Origin: Acidobacteriota bacterium
GTDB taxonomy: Bacteria > Actinomycetota > Acidimicrobiia > Spongiisociales > UBA5794
NCBI GenBank assembly: GCA_022574065.1
Contig: JACZST010000002.1
Span: 1 to 30,309 of the forward strand
Reading direction: 5' to 3'
Length of the DNA: 30,309 nt
This document shows positions 1-7,648 of this stretch, one piece after another. Both the position numbers and the translations under genes were made by a program. A model generated the notes under the pieces. The model was not told the DNA's origin and searched no databases. It saw only the letters and a list, made by a program, of their open reading frames with translations. Each line of letters opens with the position of its first letter. Within the stretch, counting starts at the first letter, position 1.

Positions 1-892
1 CAGTCCGAGGATCAGATCGCCTTCCCAGTGTCCAGGCACGGCACGGTCGTCGGCTCGGCGGGACGTTCGCTGATCATGATCTCGGGAGAAACGAACTTCT
101 TGCCCCGTCCCCGGGTGCGTGCTAGGGGGACCCGCAGCGCTCGTCCGGTCCGCAAGCACGCGACGAGCTCGCGTTTGAGAGCGCCGCGGCCTTGCACGTA
201 GAGGGCTTGTAGATGGCCTCATGAGAGATTCGCATCGCCTCATCATCGGGGAAATCGACCCTAAGCCGATTCGAGATCTGCTCCGGACTCCACGACTTCG
301 CCCACCGCCGATCAGCTCGCTGCCCGTGACGGCGACCGACCCACTTCACCTCAGGGCCCGGCACCAGCTCACCGTCCGGCCTGGCGATCATGCCGGCAAG
401 GCGGTCCTGCACGTACTCGCGAAGCGCGTCGTTCGCAGCGAGCTTGGAGACCTTCGGACGGCTGGCGCGCCGTTCCGCGTGCCACTGCGCCGTCGTTGCC
501 CGATAGACCACGGCATGACTACGAGTTGACGCGTTACGACGCAACTCTCGCGAGATCGTCGACGGTGAACGACCCAGACGGCGAGCGATCTCACGCACAC
601 CAAGATGCTGCGCGTGCAAGATCGCGATCTCTTCTCGCTCGGCAAACGACAAATAGCGCTCCGACACCGGAGCCAAACAGATCGGCGGCATCCCACCAGC
701 CTGTCGGAACCATCTCGAACCAACCGGCTGCGACACGCCAGCCTCACCAGCCGCATCCTCACTCGACAAACCACGAGCGATCGCTTCCCAGAACCGGACC
801 CGGTCCTCACGCCGCGCTGTCGACGGCCGGCCAGGCGACCAGATCTGGCCACGCATCGCACGAATCGCCTGCTGACGCTTGCCAACACCCAT
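1..892 (-). pseudogene. IS30-family transposase, frameshifted and truncated by the window edge
   Basis: The N-terminal helix-turn-helix is clear: the stretch LSFAEREEIAILHAQ is followed by GVREIARRLGRSPSTISREL, typical of IS30 transposases. The frame breaks near 207, where one base appears to be missing after the codons for HEAIY. The protein continues in a second frame as ALYVQGRGALKREL. A second single-base loss near 55 shifts the frame again into PGHWEGDLI, which carries the first Asp of the DDE triad. The rest is outside the window. Both lesions are one-base losses in GG or CC dinucleotides, so sequencing error in a draft assembly is possible. If they are real, the transposase is dead. 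Confidence 0.85.
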
Positions 893-935
893 CGCAACTC
901 CTCACTCTCGAGGTGTTGCGACGACCCCTTGAACC
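1..935 (-). mobile_element. IS30-family insertion sequence, partial
   Basis: This is one end of an IS30-type element, and the other end lies outside the window. The end is placed near 935 because the IS3 transposase reading frame at higher coordinates breaks there. From that point a GGTTCAAGGGGTCG-type end leads into the IS30 transposase start at 892. The exact terminal base is uncertain by a few nucleotides. The element sits inside the IS3 orfB, so it arrived after the IS3 element. Confidence 0.75.
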
Positions 936-1537
936 TGAGTTGGGTGCCGTGGTCGGAGTGGATCACGGTGGCGTCTGTCGGGTTGCGGTTTCCGATCGCC
1001 ATCCCTAGCGCTGAGGTGACCAGGTTGGCGGTGGGAGTCGAGTCGATCGACCATCCCACCACTCGCCTGGAGAACACGTCGAGGACGACGGCGCAGTAGA
1101 CCTTGCCTTCCCTCGTCCGGTGTTCGGTGATGTCGGTCACCCACAGCCGGTCGGGTTCGGTGCGGGTGAACTGACGGTCGACCAGATCCGCAGCGGTGGC
1201 ACCAGGAATGACGAGCCGTCGACGACGTCGACTCCCGGGAAGACCCGCCAGACCAGCCCTCCGCATCAGCATCGCCACCGCATTGTGACCCACGGTGATC
1301 CCATACCCCATGGTCAGCTCGGCGTGTACCCGATGCGCCCCATAGGTGCCTCGGGAGGCGGCGTGAACCCGGCGGATCATGTCGGTCAGCCACACGTGCC
1401 GGATAGCCCGGGCCGACGGTGGACGACTTCTCTAGGCGTAGAACCCCGACTCAGAGACGCCCAGCACCCGACAGGCGGTCTGCACCGGCAGGCCCTCTCC
1501 GACGATCACAGCGATCGTATCGAACCGTCTTTTGGGG
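936..1537 (-). pseudogene. IS3-family transposase OrfB, nonsense mutation and IS30 insertion
   Basis: The frame after the frameshift reads RRFDTIAVIVGEGLPVQTACR, then VLGVSESGFYA and a TAG at 1432-1434 where Trp (TGG) is usual. It resumes with RSRPPSARAIRHVWLTDMI. The HTH_21-like region (RGTYGAHRVHAEL) and the start of the rve integrase core follow, with the first Asp in WVTDITEHRT and the second in IHSDHGTQL. The homology ends there, at about 936, so the catalytic Glu is absent. Beyond that point the open frame runs into IS30 sequence and is meaningless. This is a doubly broken transposase. Confidence 0.85.
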
Positions 1538-1811
1538 ACACCACCTGAGCCTTCAACAGCTGGTTCGAACGGCGAGTGACTGCCAGCTCAGTCTCCAACT
1601 CGGTAATCCGCCGGCGAGCAGCCCGCAGCTCAGCCTGCTCAGACGACGACAGACCCGGTGCCTGGCCGGTGTCGACCAGCTCTTGTTTCCGCCACGTGTA
1701 GATCGTCTGATCACTCACCCCCAGATCGGCGGCCACCGAGGCCACCGACCTCCCAGCAGCCAACAGATCGAGAACCTTACGGCGGAACTCGGGTGGATAA
1801 CGGTATGGCAT
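1506..1811 (-). CDS. IS3-family transposase OrfA
   Basis: This 101-residue protein begins MPYRYPPEFRRKVLDLL and has the helix-turn-helix SVASVAADLGVSDQTIYTWR typical of IS3 OrfA (HTH_Tnp_1). A leucine-zipper-like coiled coil follows (AELRAARRRITELETEL, about residues 60-80). Its 3' end overlaps the orfB frame at an A4G run, as expected for programmed -1 frameshifting to OrfAB. The frame is open, but the element cannot transpose by itself because orfB is broken. Confidence 0.85.
   Translation of the reverse strand: MPYRYPPEFRRKVLDLLAAGRSVASVAADLGVSDQTIYTWRKQELVDTGQAPGLSSSEQAELRAARRRITELETELAVTRRSNQLLKAQVVSPKDGSIRSL
1530..1537 (-). promoter_or_regulatory. Probable -1 ribosomal frameshift site of the IS3 element
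   Basis: The minus strand reads CCCCAAAAG in the orfA/orfB overlap. OrfA reads CCA AAA GAC here, and the orfB frame reads CCC AAA AGA. An A4G slippery run at this position is the usual IS3-family device for making the fused OrfAB transposase. It is now non-productive because orfB carries a stop codon at 1432-1434 and is truncated. Confidence 0.55.
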
Positions 1812-2003
1812 GCGGACCCTCCTTCACGGGTCTCAAGCATGACCGATTCCAGTGTCCCCACTCCACGAAACCCGGGCAATATCAGAGTCTCCACTCAACC
1901 CAGGGCGATTCAATCCTCACGATGCAGCTCATTTGGAGCGTGTGGTCTCTCGCCTGAACGGCGGATTGGCGCCGCGCAACACGACACAACGGATTGCGCG
2001 CGG

Positions 2004-2399
2004 ATGAGCGAGTCGAGCGGTTACCCGAGCAATGAGATTGATAGACGAGTCTCGCCAGGCGGTCTCGTTTGCCCTCTGGTCACGCCGCTTGTCGGAGAAT
2101 CGGAGGAGTCGAACGAACAAGCATTACGTTTCCATACCGAGTGGCTCATACCGCAAGTCGACGGCCTCTTTCTCCTGAGGTCCTCAGGAGAGTTTCCCAT
2201 GCTTCCGCAGCGAGTGGCGACGCAGGTTCTCGACGTCGCTGTTGAACAGGTCGCGGGCCGGTTGCCGTTACTGGTCGGGGTAGAGGACACCGGAACTCGC
2301 CGAACGCTCAACAACTTGATGAATGTGGCACACCGATCAGTGGACTATGTCGTTGTGACGGCACCGTTTTACCAGGCGTACGACACTCAGGACCCATAG
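2004..2399 (+). pseudogene. 5' fragment of a DapA-family (dihydrodipicolinate synthase/KDG aldolase) gene
   Basis: About 131 codons from an ATG at 2004 match the N-terminal half of the class I aldolases of the DapA family. The segments GLVCPLVTPLVG, DGLFLLRSSGEFPMLP (the G-S-x-GE substrate loop, with Arg in the usual Gly/Ser position) and LLVGVEDTGTRRTLN are visible, as is VDYVVVTAPFYQAY, the start of the strand before the catalytic Tyr region. The Schiff-base Lys and the whole C-terminal half are missing. Homology stops at about 2390 and a TAG follows. No continuation is seen on the far side of the IS1380 element. It may once have encoded a keto-sugar-acid aldolase working with the nearby kinase. 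The interval 2400-2530 holds nothing recognised. Confidence 0.75.
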
Positions 2400-2530
2400 G
2401 TGGCGCGAATTCCCCAGGCATTGTGACGTCACCTACTCTCGACCTGTTCCAGTCTTCGTACCCTCCTTCTCCACCACGAACCCACTGGCTCGAGCAAGCA
2501 ACCTCCGAGGCAGCGGCCCAACCTGGTTAT

Positions 2531-2546
2531 TAGCCCCGATCATTCA
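2531..2546 (+). repeat. IS1380 left terminal inverted repeat
   Basis: The 16-nt left end TAGCCCCGATCATTCA has a near-perfect inverted copy at 4079-4094, with one mismatch. The repeat defines the left edge of the degenerate IS1380 element. Confidence 0.88.
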
Positions 2547-2653
2547 CGGATGCGTTTGAGCTGAGGTGCGGTATCCGCGGAAAAGCCGTTCCTGCCTGGG
2601 ATGATTCGTGTTGCAAAAGCACGTATCAACCCGAGTAGAAGGGCATCTCCGAG

Positions 2654-3910
2654 GTGAACGCTAACAGCACCAGAAACGTGACGGTGGAAGGCGACGGCTC
2701 TCAGGTGGTGGGCCATGTGGGTTTGCACGCTTTGGGCGGGTCCGCTGACCGGATGGGGGTCGGCGACGCGCTATCTCAGGCGTTGGGGTGGCAGGGCCCG
2801 GGGGTGCCAGTTCATGACCTGATCTTGGACGCTCCAGCGGTTGTCCGTGCCGGGGAGGCCGTCGCCCGCATCCGGTCCCAGGTGTGGACCCGCAGCGCGT
2901 CGACGACTGGCACCGGCCCGGTGGTCTTGGACCTGGACGCGTCGCTGGTGGAGATCCATTCGGAGAACAAGGAAGGCGCCGCGGCACACTTCAAGGGCGG
3001 GTTCGGTTTTCACCCGGTGTTCTGTTTTGCCGACGCGACCGGTAAGGCGCTGGCTGCCACGCTGCGGCCAGGCAACGCCACCGCCAACGACGCCGCTGAC
3101 CTGCTTGGTGTCCTCGACGCCGGGATGGTTCAGCTGCCCGCCGATGTCATGGCCGGTCACTGTGTCGCCGACGATCTCGGCAAGGTTCGCCGCCGGGTAG
3201 TGGTGCGCTCGGACTCGGCGGGCTGCTCGGCCGGGTTCGTGGACGGTTGCCGGTCCCGCAACATCGGCTTCCAGGTGGTGGCCCGCCGAAAAGCCACTGT
3301 TTCAGCGGCCGTCACGGCGGCCAACATCGACGACGACCGGTGGGTGAGGGCCCTAGACCAAGACGGCATCCCAGCGGCGCCCAAGCCCGGAGGAGACAAG
3401 GTCGCCATGGTTGTGATGTCACCGATCTGGTCGACCTGACCGGCTGGCCCCACCGAACCCGGCCGAGCATCCGGCGCGAGCCGCTGCATCCCGGTGCCCA
3501 GCAAAGCCTCCTGCCCGATCTCGAATACCGGTTCTGGGGCCACTACACCGACCACGAAGGCGACCCCGCCGAACTGGATCGCCAGATGCGGGCCCACGCC
3601 CACATCGAGGACCACATCAGCCGGCTCAAGGATTCGGGGCTTGTGTCGGTTCCCCTTCACCGATTTCGCCGCCAACACGGCGTGGCTCCAGGTCGTGTGT
3701 TGGGCAGCGGACCTGGTCCGCTGGTTCCAGCTGCTCTGCCTCACCGGCCCTCTAGCCCGGGCGCTACTCAAACGGCTGCGCTGACAACTCTGGCATGCCC
3801 CCGCCCGCATCATCCGAACCGCCCGCCGCGACATTATCCGTATCCTCAACGGCTGGCCCACCGCCCCCGACATCCTCACCGTCTACAGACACGTCGCCGC
3901 GTTCACCTGA
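2654..3910 (+). pseudogene. IS1380-family transposase, multiply disrupted
   Basis: The recognisable protein starts MNANSTRNVTVEGDG and carries the hallmark segments VVLDLDASLVEIHSENKEG (first catalytic Asp), GFGFHPVFCFADATG, VVVRSDSAGCSAGF (second Asp) and RAHAHIEDHISRLKDSG. Four lesions are visible. Residues 55-60 or so (VPVHD to LDAPAV, near 2818) skip about 50-60 residues normally present. The frame shifts near 3410. A one-base insertion near 3645 shifts it back before CRFPFTDFAANTAWLQ. A TGA at 3782-3784 replaces an expected Trp codon before QLWHAPARIIRTARR. Homology runs to the natural stop at 3908-3910. It is certainly non-functional as read. Confidence 0.9.
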
Positions 3911-4078
3911 CCAGCGCCCCGCTCCAATCCGCAACACCAGCCGTGGGACGGCCACGCCCTCACCTCGACCGAACCAGCCACCTCAGCACCATGAAAACCT
4001 CGACATACGCTGATCAGCGAACCATCGCCAAGGGAACACCCCAACCACTCAACGACACCGGTCAACCCGGATCTGCGT

Positions 4079-4094
4079 TGAAGGATCGGGGCTA
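4079..4094 (-). repeat. IS1380 right terminal inverted repeat
   Basis: The minus strand reads TAGCCCCGATCCTTCA, matching the left end at 15 of 16 bases. It defines the right edge of the element. Confidence 0.88.
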
Positions 4095-4509
4095 GCTGAG
4101 GGCTAGCTGAGACGCTGTCCCGACACCCCAGTTCGACAACGGCTTACCCGCTCTCTCTGTGGAAAAAGAACCTGCGGTGGAACTGACTGGACCCGTAGCC
4201 CTGACCCCCTCATGGCGAGCGAGTCTGTAGCAAGGACTCAACTGGGAATGCCTACAAGACCTTGTGGATGGGCGACTCTGGTTCGGGTCATAGCGCCTGT
4301 TGCATCGTTTTCGGTCCTCATGTCGTCGCGGGCGCACTCACGATTGGTCAGTTGGGGGGCTATGGGGATCCTTTTCAGGGTGGGCATAGAAAGGTAGCAC
4401 TGCGACGCGATGTCGATCACTCCACTGTACGTCGATCGCGGCCGGCGGAGACTAAACGCTGCAGTGGCCTTTTGAGTCGACCAAGGCTTTGGAACGCCGG
4501 GGGATCTCT
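4095..4509. other. Interval without a recognisable gene
   Basis: About 415 bases lie between the IS1380 right end and the stop of the aminotransferase gene. Short open frames exist on both strands, the longest reasonable one being minus 4238-4519 (93 codons). None shows a family motif, and amino-acid composition is biased to Arg/Ser/Pro as in random GC-rich frames. I could not find the missing C-terminal half of the DapA-family fragment here. The interval is most likely decayed sequence left by rearrangement. Confidence 0.5.
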
Positions 4510-5667
4510 TCATGACCAATTCCTCACAGCATTGGCCAGGCTGCTGATTCCCTCAGTAATCGTGTTTTCGTCGGCGGCAAGCGACACTCGGACCATCCCT
4601 CTTGAGCGTGTTCCGAAAGCGTCTCCTGGTGCGACGGCCACGTGGTACTCGTCGACTAGTCGTCGGCAGAACTCGTACGAGTTCATGCCGCATGAGGCTA
4701 TGTTCGCCATGATGTAAAAGGCACCGCTAGGTTCGGTTATCAGCAGCCTTTCAGAGTCAAGAAGGCGCACAGCAAGATCGCGCCGTTGTCGATATTCCTC
4801 TTGTCTTTCGCCAACCAACTCCTGAGAGCCTCCCAGGGCAGCCTCTGCGGCCTTTTGCGACACGCTCGAAGCGCAAGCCGTGACGATCTCTTGGGTCTTC
4901 GCTAGGGTGTCCGCTAGTTCCGATGAAGCTGCCAGATACCCGAGGCGCCAGCCTGTCATTGCGTAGGTTTTTGACATGCTGAAGATGCTTATGACACGTC
5001 CGCTGTCATCGAACCGAGCCGCGCTGACGTGCTCCCCATCGAAAACAATCTCCTCGTAGCACTCATCGGACAACACATACATCTCGTTTTCTTTTGCGAT
5101 TCTGACCATCTGAGCAAGTGTTTCGGCGTCGAACACAGCGCCGGTCGGGTTGGATGGAGTGTTGATGACCAGGATCTTGGAATGCGGCGTGGTCTGGCAC
5201 AGGTGATCGAGGGCTTCGAGATCCGGCAGGAAGGCTTCCCCGGCCAGCAGCGGATAACCGACGGATACTGCCCCCATGGCGGTCGCGGCCATGGCAAAGT
5301 TCGGCCAACCAGGGTCAGGCACCAGCACCGCGTCATCGGGGTCGAGAAGGGCAAGGTATGTGAGCAGAATCGCGTTGGTAGCCCCATTCGCGACCACAAT
5401 CTGTTCGGTAGCGACCTCTAAACCATTTCTCTGCTTGAGTTTCTGGCGGATTGCCGCACGAAGGTCCGGAGTCCCTCGGTTCGGCGTGTATTTTGTATGC
5501 CCCGACTCGGCCGCCGAGGCTGCCGCCCGGATCACGTGAGGAGGTGTGTCGAAGTTCGGTTCTCCGACTTCGAGATGCAGAGTTCCGGGTGTGGCCCATG
5601 CCAGATCCATTATCTCGCGAATTCCTGACCGACGCATGGCGGACACTCCGGCAGCAAGCGATTTCAT
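4510..5667 (-). CDS. PLP-dependent class I aminotransferase
   Basis: This 385-residue fold-type I aminotransferase has the usual aspartate-aminotransferase-like length. Visible landmarks are LEVGEPNFDTPPHV (substrate-binding region), YTPNRGTPDLRAAI, the N of NTPSNPTGAVFD (about residue 173), DECYEEIVFDG (PLP ring-binding Asp about 201, Tyr about 204) and the Schiff-base Lys in FSMSKTYAMTGWRLGY (about 233). It converts an amino acid and a 2-oxo acid in the cytoplasm, but the substrate cannot be read from sequence. The ATG at 5667 overlaps the stop of the upstream kinase gene (ATGA), so the two are translationally coupled. A link to sugar-acid or keto-acid metabolism is inferred from that coupling. 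Confidence 0.92.
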   Translation of the reverse strand: MKSLAAGVSAMRRSGIREIMDLAWATPGTLHLEVGEPNFDTPPHVIRAAASAAESGHTKYTPNRGTPDLRAAIRQKLKQRNGLEVATEQIVVANGATNAILLTYLALLDPDDAVLVPDPGWPNFAMAATAMGAVSVGYPLLAGEAFLPDLEALDHLCQTTPHSKILVINTPSNPTGAVFDAETLAQMVRIAKENEMYVLSDECYEEIVFDGEHVSAARFDDSGRVISIFSMSKTYAMTGWRLGYLAASSELADTLAKTQEIVTACASSVSQKAAEAALGGSQELVGERQEEYRQRRDLAVRLLDSERLLITEPSGAFYIMANIASCGMNSYEFCRRLVDEYHVAVAPGDAFGTRSRGMVRVSLAADENTITEGISSLANAVRNWS

Positions 5668-6620
5668 CGTTCCACGTCTAGAGATGTGCGACTTCTGACG
5701 GTATCGATGTCGCGAGAGTCTGCAATGAGCGTGTCTCCGTACAACCCAAGAGTCAGCGCGGCCATTGCGAGTCCACGCCGGACTCCTTCCGTGAGGTCTC
5801 CGTCCAAGAGTCCGGTGATAACTCCGGCAGCGAAGGCGTCGCCTGCCCCCACACGGTCCACAATCTCCGTCTCATATGCCGGCTCTCGCTTACAGAAACC
5901 ACTTTCGATCCATGCGGCGCCCTCCGATCCCAGAGTCATGACGACTGCGGACACCCCCAGGATGTCGATGAGCTCCGATAGGGCGGCAGACGGTTCAGAT
6001 TGCACGTTGAACACGATTGCCGCGTCGCTCCGGGTGAGGATTACCAGAGAAGCCAAACTGCACAGAGGCCGGAGAATGTCACGCGCCTTGCTTGAGGACC
6101 ACAGTTGCGACCGGTAGTTGACGTCGACCACGACCTTCACGCCCGCCGCTGCGGCGCGAGTGACTACCTCTTGTGTGAGTTCACGGCACCCATCTGAAAG
6201 CGCAGGAGTGATCCCCGAAACGAAGAGCACGGACGCCGCCTCGACGAAATCCCAGTCGATATCACGAGATGTCATCGCTGATGCCGAAGAAGCCTGTCGA
6301 TCATATATGACCTCGACAGGTCTCGGAGGAGAGTTTTGCTCGACGAAATATGCGCCGAGCCGTTCCCCGGCTACCCAAGTGATGTTAGATGCGTCCACGC
6401 CGTGCCGCCCGAGTTCTCCGGCAACTCGCCGACCGAGACTGCTGTTCGGAAGTCGTGACATCCATGCCACCGACCGCCCCATGCGCGCAAGTGCGATTGC
6501 TACGTTGAACTCTGCTCCCGCCATCGAGACGAAATACCGGTGGGCTGTCTCGATTCGCTCGCCCTTTGGCACCGACAGGCGCAACATTGCCTCTCCGAAT
6601 GTGACAACGTCGGGACTCAC
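5664..6620 (-). CDS. PfkB-family carbohydrate kinase, 2-keto-3-deoxygluconate kinase-like
   Basis: A 318-residue ribokinase-fold kinase. It begins with VTFGEAMLRL and has the N-terminal PfkB signature region AGAEFNVAIALARMG. The C-terminal signature contains the anion-hole and catalytic Asp in DRVGAGDAFAAGVITGLL. The pattern (GEAMLRL, AGAEFNVA, LGAYFVE) resembles 2-keto-3-deoxygluconate kinases, which phosphorylate KDG to KDPG, but fructokinase-like activity is not excluded. The GTG at 6620 is chosen because GGAAGG lies 6 nt upstream and family homology begins at once. A longer frame to 6731 adds 37 non-homologous residues and would consume the leader. It is first in a coupled pair with the aminotransferase and divergent from a GntR regulator. 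Confidence 0.88.
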   Translation of the reverse strand: MSPDVVTFGEAMLRLSVPKGERIETAHRYFVSMAGAEFNVAIALARMGRSVAWMSRLPNSSLGRRVAGELGRHGVDASNITWVAGERLGAYFVEQNSPPRPVEVIYDRQASSASAMTSRDIDWDFVEAASVLFVSGITPALSDGCRELTQEVVTRAAAAGVKVVVDVNYRSQLWSSSKARDILRPLCSLASLVILTRSDAAIVFNVQSEPSAALSELIDILGVSAVVMTLGSEGAAWIESGFCKREPAYETEIVDRVGAGDAFAAGVITGLLDGDLTEGVRRGLAMAALTLGLYGDTLIADSRDIDTVRSRTSLDVER

Positions 6621-6757
6621 GTGCGACCTTCCGCGACCCGAGAGCCGCTGGCAGCTAGGTACCATCTCAGAACCAGAAACAAGGCAGATCCTCCCCTCGA
6701 GGCCAAGAACTTGGCCTATCGGTGGCGACAAATGGAGGGATTGTCTCCTCCACGGAT

Positions 6758-6786
6758 ATTATATCTTACGAGGCACCCAGGAAGAA
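6758..6786 (-). promoter_or_regulatory. Predicted promoter of the kinase-aminotransferase operon
   Basis: The minus strand has a perfect TATAAT at 6763-6758. A weak TTCTTC lies 17 nt upstream, at 6786-6781. The match of the -10 box in otherwise GC-rich DNA and the spacing support a sigma-70-type promoter. Transcription would start near 6751, about 130 nt before the kinase start codon. Confidence 0.55.
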
Positions 6787-6796
6787 GGGCTTCCTG
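6778..6796. promoter_or_regulatory. Palindrome over the -35 box, candidate GntR operator
   Basis: CAGGAAG (6778-6784) and CTTCCTG (6790-6796) form a perfect 7-bp inverted repeat around a 5-nt centre. It covers the predicted -35 region of the minus-strand kinase promoter and lies 84 bp before the divergent GntR gene. A regulator bound here would block the kinase promoter. The assignment to the neighbouring GntR protein is inference from position. Confidence 0.45.
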
Positions 6797-6879
6797 AATA
6801 GGCAAGGTCTATTCGAGGGACTCGCAACCGGTAGGGCTATCATGCCTGGTGCAAATCACATGCCAAAGGTGCCGAGACC

Positions 6880-7557
6880 ATGACTGATACCGAAGTTGAT
6901 GCCCCGGTCTCGCTTGTAGACCGTGTCTACGCCGAGTTGCGTGAGGCGATCGTAGATGGGCGACGCGAGGCGGGCACGCCCCTGCGACTTCATGAACTGA
7001 CATCTGAGTTCGGTGTGTCCTTAATCCCGGTGCGCGAGGCCATTCGCAAACTCGAGGTCGAGCGACTCGTCGAGATGACTCCGAACAAAGGTGCTCGGGT
7101 GGCCGAACTTACCGTCGAGGATCTCTATGACAGCTACCGGGTGAGAGCCTCTCTCGAAGCCCAAGCGCTGCGGCTGGCATTTCCCAAGCTGTCCCCTGAG
7201 GACATCGTTGAGGCCCGCGAGATTGTCGACTCCATGGTGCAGGCTTACGACCACGATCCGAGGCTTAGCGCCGAACTGCATCGTGAGCTTCATTTCCTGA
7301 TATACGATCGAGCCGAGTCGGAGTGGCTCGGATATCTGATCAGACTTCTGTGGGCACACACCGAGCGATACCGGCGGCTCGGCACACCGGTGCCGTCGGG
7401 TGGAGATCTCGGAGGTGAACATCTTCGGATGCTTGATGCTTTGGCCGACGGCCGAATCGAGGCCGCCGTTGAAGCGCTTCAAACAGATCTAGAGGATACG
7501 GCCGATCGTGCGATGGTCCGGTTCACACGTCAACAATCACAAGACGCAGCAGGATGA
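6880..7557 (+). CDS. GntR-family transcriptional regulator, FCD (FadR-like) subfamily
   Basis: A 225-residue DNA-binding regulator. The winged helix-turn-helix covers about residues 10-80, with YAELREAIVDGRREAGTPL, then LHELTSEFGVSLIPVREAIR and the wing NKGARVAEL. The C-terminal all-helical FCD ligand-binding domain follows. LYDSYRVRASLEAQALRLA starts it, and the acidic/His residues in FLIYDRAES, LWAHTERYR and GGEHLRMLDAL are consistent with a metal-assisted carboxylate-binding pocket. FCD regulators usually sense sugar acids or other carboxylates. It is divergent from the kinase-aminotransferase pair, which it probably represses, and convergent with the SDR at 7627. Confidence 0.93.
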   Translation: MTDTEVDAPVSLVDRVYAELREAIVDGRREAGTPLRLHELTSEFGVSLIPVREAIRKLEVERLVEMTPNKGARVAELTVEDLYDSYRVRASLEAQALRLAFPKLSPEDIVEAREIVDSMVQAYDHDPRLSAELHRELHFLIYDRAESEWLGYLIRLLWAHTERYRRLGTPVPSGGDLGGEHLRMLDALADGRIEAAVEALQTDLEDTADRAMVRFTRQQSQDAAG

Positions 7558-7605
7558 GAAGGTTTGAACGGCATCTCGCCCCGCACGCAGTGGTGGTATG
7601 TCGAC

Positions 7606-7648
7606 CTGGCGGCTCTGCGAGTGCTGTCAGAAAGCCGCGAGCCGCCAG
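7606..7648. terminator. Inverted repeat between convergent genes, possible bidirectional terminator
   Basis: CTGGCGGCTC (7606-7615) and GAGCCGCCAG (7639-7648) form a perfect 10-bp inverted repeat with a 23-nt loop. It lies between the stop of the GntR gene and the last codons of the SDR gene. There is no T-run on either side, so it is not a classical intrinsic terminator. A role in ending the two converging transcripts, or in protecting their 3' ends, is inference from position. Confidence 0.35.

Larger units (their letters stand above)
936..1878 (-). mobile_element. IS3-family insertion sequence, interrupted by IS30
   Basis: The element contains an intact orfA and the first part of orfB. 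The upstream end is placed at 1878. Reading the minus strand from there gives TGCCCGGGTTTCGTGGAG, which begins with TG and resembles the ends of the second IS3 element in this window. The distal part of orfB is lost at about 935, where the IS30 element begins. The missing half may lie beyond the IS30 element, outside the window. Confidence 0.7.
2531..4094 (+). mobile_element. IS1380-family insertion sequence, degenerate
   Basis: The element is bounded by terminal inverted repeats TAGCCCCGATCATTCA (2531-2546) and the inverse of TAGCCCCGATCCTTCA (4079-4094), which match at 15 of 16 positions. Inside is one transposase gene with several inactivating lesions. The length is about 1.56 kb, a little short for the family, in line with an internal deletion in the transposase. 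The flanking bases (TTAT on the left, GCTG on the right) do not form a target duplication, so the outside DNA has probably been rearranged since insertion. Confidence 0.88.

Noticed and set aside
388..935. Continuation of the long minus-strand frame (388-1395) past the IS3 orfB homology
   Set aside because: After IHSDHGTQL the frame runs into IS30 DNA in the wrong frame. The residues are Arg/Ser-rich and match nothing, so it is read-through and not a larger protein.
1419..2003. Upstream part of the plus-strand frame leading into the DapA-family fragment
   Set aside because: It is antisense to IS3 orfA/orfB and shows no homology. DapA similarity starts only after ATG 2004.
3782..3784. TGA used as a Trp codon, suggested by TGA and TAG at Trp positions in IS genes
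   Set aside because: Many intact genes in the window end at TGA, often in ATGA overlaps, and the affected frames have other lesions. These are ordinary nonsense mutations.
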